From Anaerolineales bacterium UBA6663 (GTDB taxonomy: Bacteria > Chloroflexota > Anaerolineae > Anaerolineales > UBA6663), in contig DKKP01000105.1 of assembly GCA_002455335.1 (NCBI GenBank), positions 8,074-15,743 on the forward strand: a stretch of DNA of 7,670 bases, given 5' to 3'. Of the stretch, positions 6,588 through 7,670 are shown one piece after another (within the stretch, counting starts at the first letter, position 1; every line of letters begins with the position of its first letter). Under the pieces are notes generated by a model. The model did not search any database. It saw only the letters and a program-made list of their open reading frames with translations, and was not told the origin of the DNA. The position numbers and the translations under genes are program-made.

Positions 6588-7151
6588 ATGAGCAAACGTT
6601 ACGCCTTTCACGTCAACATGGCGCTCTGCATCGGGTGCGACACCTGCGCCATGGCGTGCAAAAACCAGTATCACCAGGAAGCCGGGATCGTCTGGCGCAA
6701 GGTCTATCCGGTCAGCGAGGCGATCTACCCGCACCGCGACCGGGCGTGGATGTCGCTGGCGTGCAACCACTGCGACAACCCGCCCTGTCTCGAGGGCTGC
6801 CCGGCCAGCGCTTATACCAAGCGCGACGACGGCGTCGTGGTGCACCACCCCGACCTGTGCATCGGCTGCCAGCAGTGTCTGCACACCTGCCCGTTCGGCG
6901 TGCCGCAATACAACCCGCACACCAAGAAGGCCGAGAAGTGCTCGCTGTGCTGGGAGCGTCTCGACGCCGGGTTGCAGCCTGCCTGTGTGCAGGGCTGCCC
7001 GACCGGCGCGTTGACCCTGGTCGACCTCGAGACGTTTGACGACCCGAACGCGATCCAGTTCCCGCCCGGCTTCCCGCATCTCCCGGAGGTCGGCCCGTCG
7101 ACGCGTTTCACCCTGCCTGAGCAACCCAAGATCGTGCGGAGGGAGTCGTGA
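6588..7151 (+). CDS. dmsB: Four-cluster [4Fe-4S] electron-transfer subunit (DmsB/PsrB family)
   Basis: A 187-residue ferredoxin-type subunit that carries electrons between the membrane anchor and the catalytic subunit. It has 16 cysteines in four groups: Cys14/17/20/24, Cys59/62/67/71, Cys91/94/97/101 and Cys118/121/133/137. The first and third are CxxCxxCxxxC, the second CxxCx4CxxxC, the fourth CxxCx11CxxxC. As all four groups are complete, four [4Fe-4S] cubanes are expected, unlike NarH, where one position is replaced. There is no signal peptide, so it should be carried across the membrane by the Tat signal of its partner. E. coli DmsB is slightly longer (about 205 residues). The ATG at 6588 has AGGAG at 6575-6579, overlapping the stop of the upstream gene 11 bases earlier. 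The gene symbol is a family label; the true electron acceptor is unknown. Confidence 0.94.
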   Translation: MSKRYAFHVNMALCIGCDTCAMACKNQYHQEAGIVWRKVYPVSEAIYPHRDRAWMSLACNHCDNPPCLEGCPASAYTKRDDGVVVHHPDLCIGCQQCLHTCPFGVPQYNPHTKKAEKCSLCWERLDAGLQPACVQGCPTGALTLVDLETFDDPNAIQFPPGFPHLPEVGPSTRFTLPEQPKIVRRES

Positions 7152-7670
7152 TGGAAACCCTGTCCTTGCCCCTGATCCTGTTCACCTTGCTGACCCAGGC
7201 CGCGGTCGGCGTGGCCGTGCTGGCCGCCGTGCGCCAATGGCAGACGGCGGACGGGCCGCAGCGTCCGACAGCCGAGTGGGGCACGATCGCCGGTTTGCTC
7301 ATCGCGGGCGTGCTGGCGTCGTTCTTCCACCTCGGCCATCCCGAACTGGTCTGGCGCATCCTGACCAACGTCGGGTCGGCCTGGCTGAGTCGCGAGATCC
7401 TGGCCTTCATCGTCTTCGGCGCGCTTGTGGCGTTGGCGCTGTGGTCGGCCCTGCGCGGCCCGGTCAGCGGCTGGCTGCTGAAGAGCGTCGCCGTCGTAGG
7501 CGTCGTGGCGCTGGCGATGATGGGCATGACCTATGCCCCGGCCGGCCAACCCGCGGTCAACAACATCTGGCCGTTTGTGTTCTTCATGCTCACGGCCGCA
7601 ACCGCGGGAAGTGCTGTGGCCAGTTTCTTCACGCCCGCAAAGCATCAGGGTTTGCTGACCTGGGTCTTTT
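7151..7670 (+). CDS. dmsC: DmsC-type membrane anchor subunit (partial, cut by right edge)
   Basis: The integral membrane subunit that anchors the enzyme and oxidises quinol. The first 173 residues are present out of about 280-290 usual for the family. Hydrophobic helices are seen at about 4-27, 43-60, 82-102, 108-128 and 138-161. The family motif ASFFHLGHP (56-64) aligns with ASMLHLGSP of E. coli DmsC, whose His65 is linked to quinol binding; the equivalent here is His60. The following SAWLSREI (76-83) matches the conserved loop with ALSNEI in E. coli. No haem-binding cytochrome b pattern is evident. The start ATG (7151-7153) shares its A with the preceding stop TGA (7149-7151), and GGAGGG at 7138-7143 serves as ribosome site, so translation is probably coupled to the FeS subunit. 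A NrfD/PsrC anchor is less likely on these motifs. Confidence 0.9.
   Translation, partial: METLSLPLILFTLLTQAAVGVAVLAAVRQWQTADGPQRPTAEWGTIAGLLIAGVLASFFHLGHPELVWRILTNVGSAWLSREILAFIVFGALVALALWSALRGPVSGWLLKSVAVVGVVALAMMGMTYAPAGQPAVNNIWPFVFFMLTAATAGSAVASFFTPAKHQGLLTWVF

Overview
This is a GC-rich bacterial window with dense coding and strong G/C bias at third codon positions. It carries the parts of an anaerobic respiratory system. The organism cannot be fixed from the sequence. The cytoplasmic PAS-GAF-HisKA_3 kinase paired with a NarL-type regulator, next to a Tat-exported molybdoenzyme with a DmsB/DmsC-type electron relay, would fit a facultative or strict anaerobe. A Chloroflexota-like background is possible, but I hold that only weakly.

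Layout. (1) Positions 1-701, minus strand: the N-terminal membrane half of an ABC exporter, cut by the left edge, with a well-formed sigma70-type promoter at 733-761. (2) Positions 702-860: a short divergent intergenic region. (3) Positions 861-3525, plus strand: a two-gene signalling operon, a soluble sensor histidine kinase (PAS and GAF domains, NarX/DegS-type catalytic core) followed 13 bases later by a NarL/LuxR-type response regulator. (4) Positions 3526-3664: an intergenic region with a weak stem-loop and an AT-rich patch containing a good inverted repeat (arms 3618-3626 and 3635-3643) of CRP/FNR-like geometry. (5) Positions 3665-7670, plus strand: a compact four-gene operon, TorD/DmsD-type chaperone, molybdopterin catalytic subunit with a twin-arginine signal, four-cluster ferredoxin subunit, and DmsC-type membrane anchor. 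The anchor is cut by the right edge.

How the genes should work together (inference from families): the chaperone holds the Mo-bis-MGD catalytic subunit until the cofactor is inserted. The Tat system then exports the catalytic subunit with the FeS subunit attached. The DmsC-like protein anchors both and passes quinol electrons through four [4Fe-4S] clusters to the molybdenum site. The adjacent two-component system is a natural candidate for regulating the operon, but the sequence does not prove this.

The most notable point is that the catalytic subunit has Cys201 where true DMSO reductases have the Mo-ligating serine. 'DMSO reductase' is therefore probably the wrong substrate assignment, and the electron acceptor is unknown. 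No RNA genes, CRISPR arrays, insertion sequences or attachment sites were seen.
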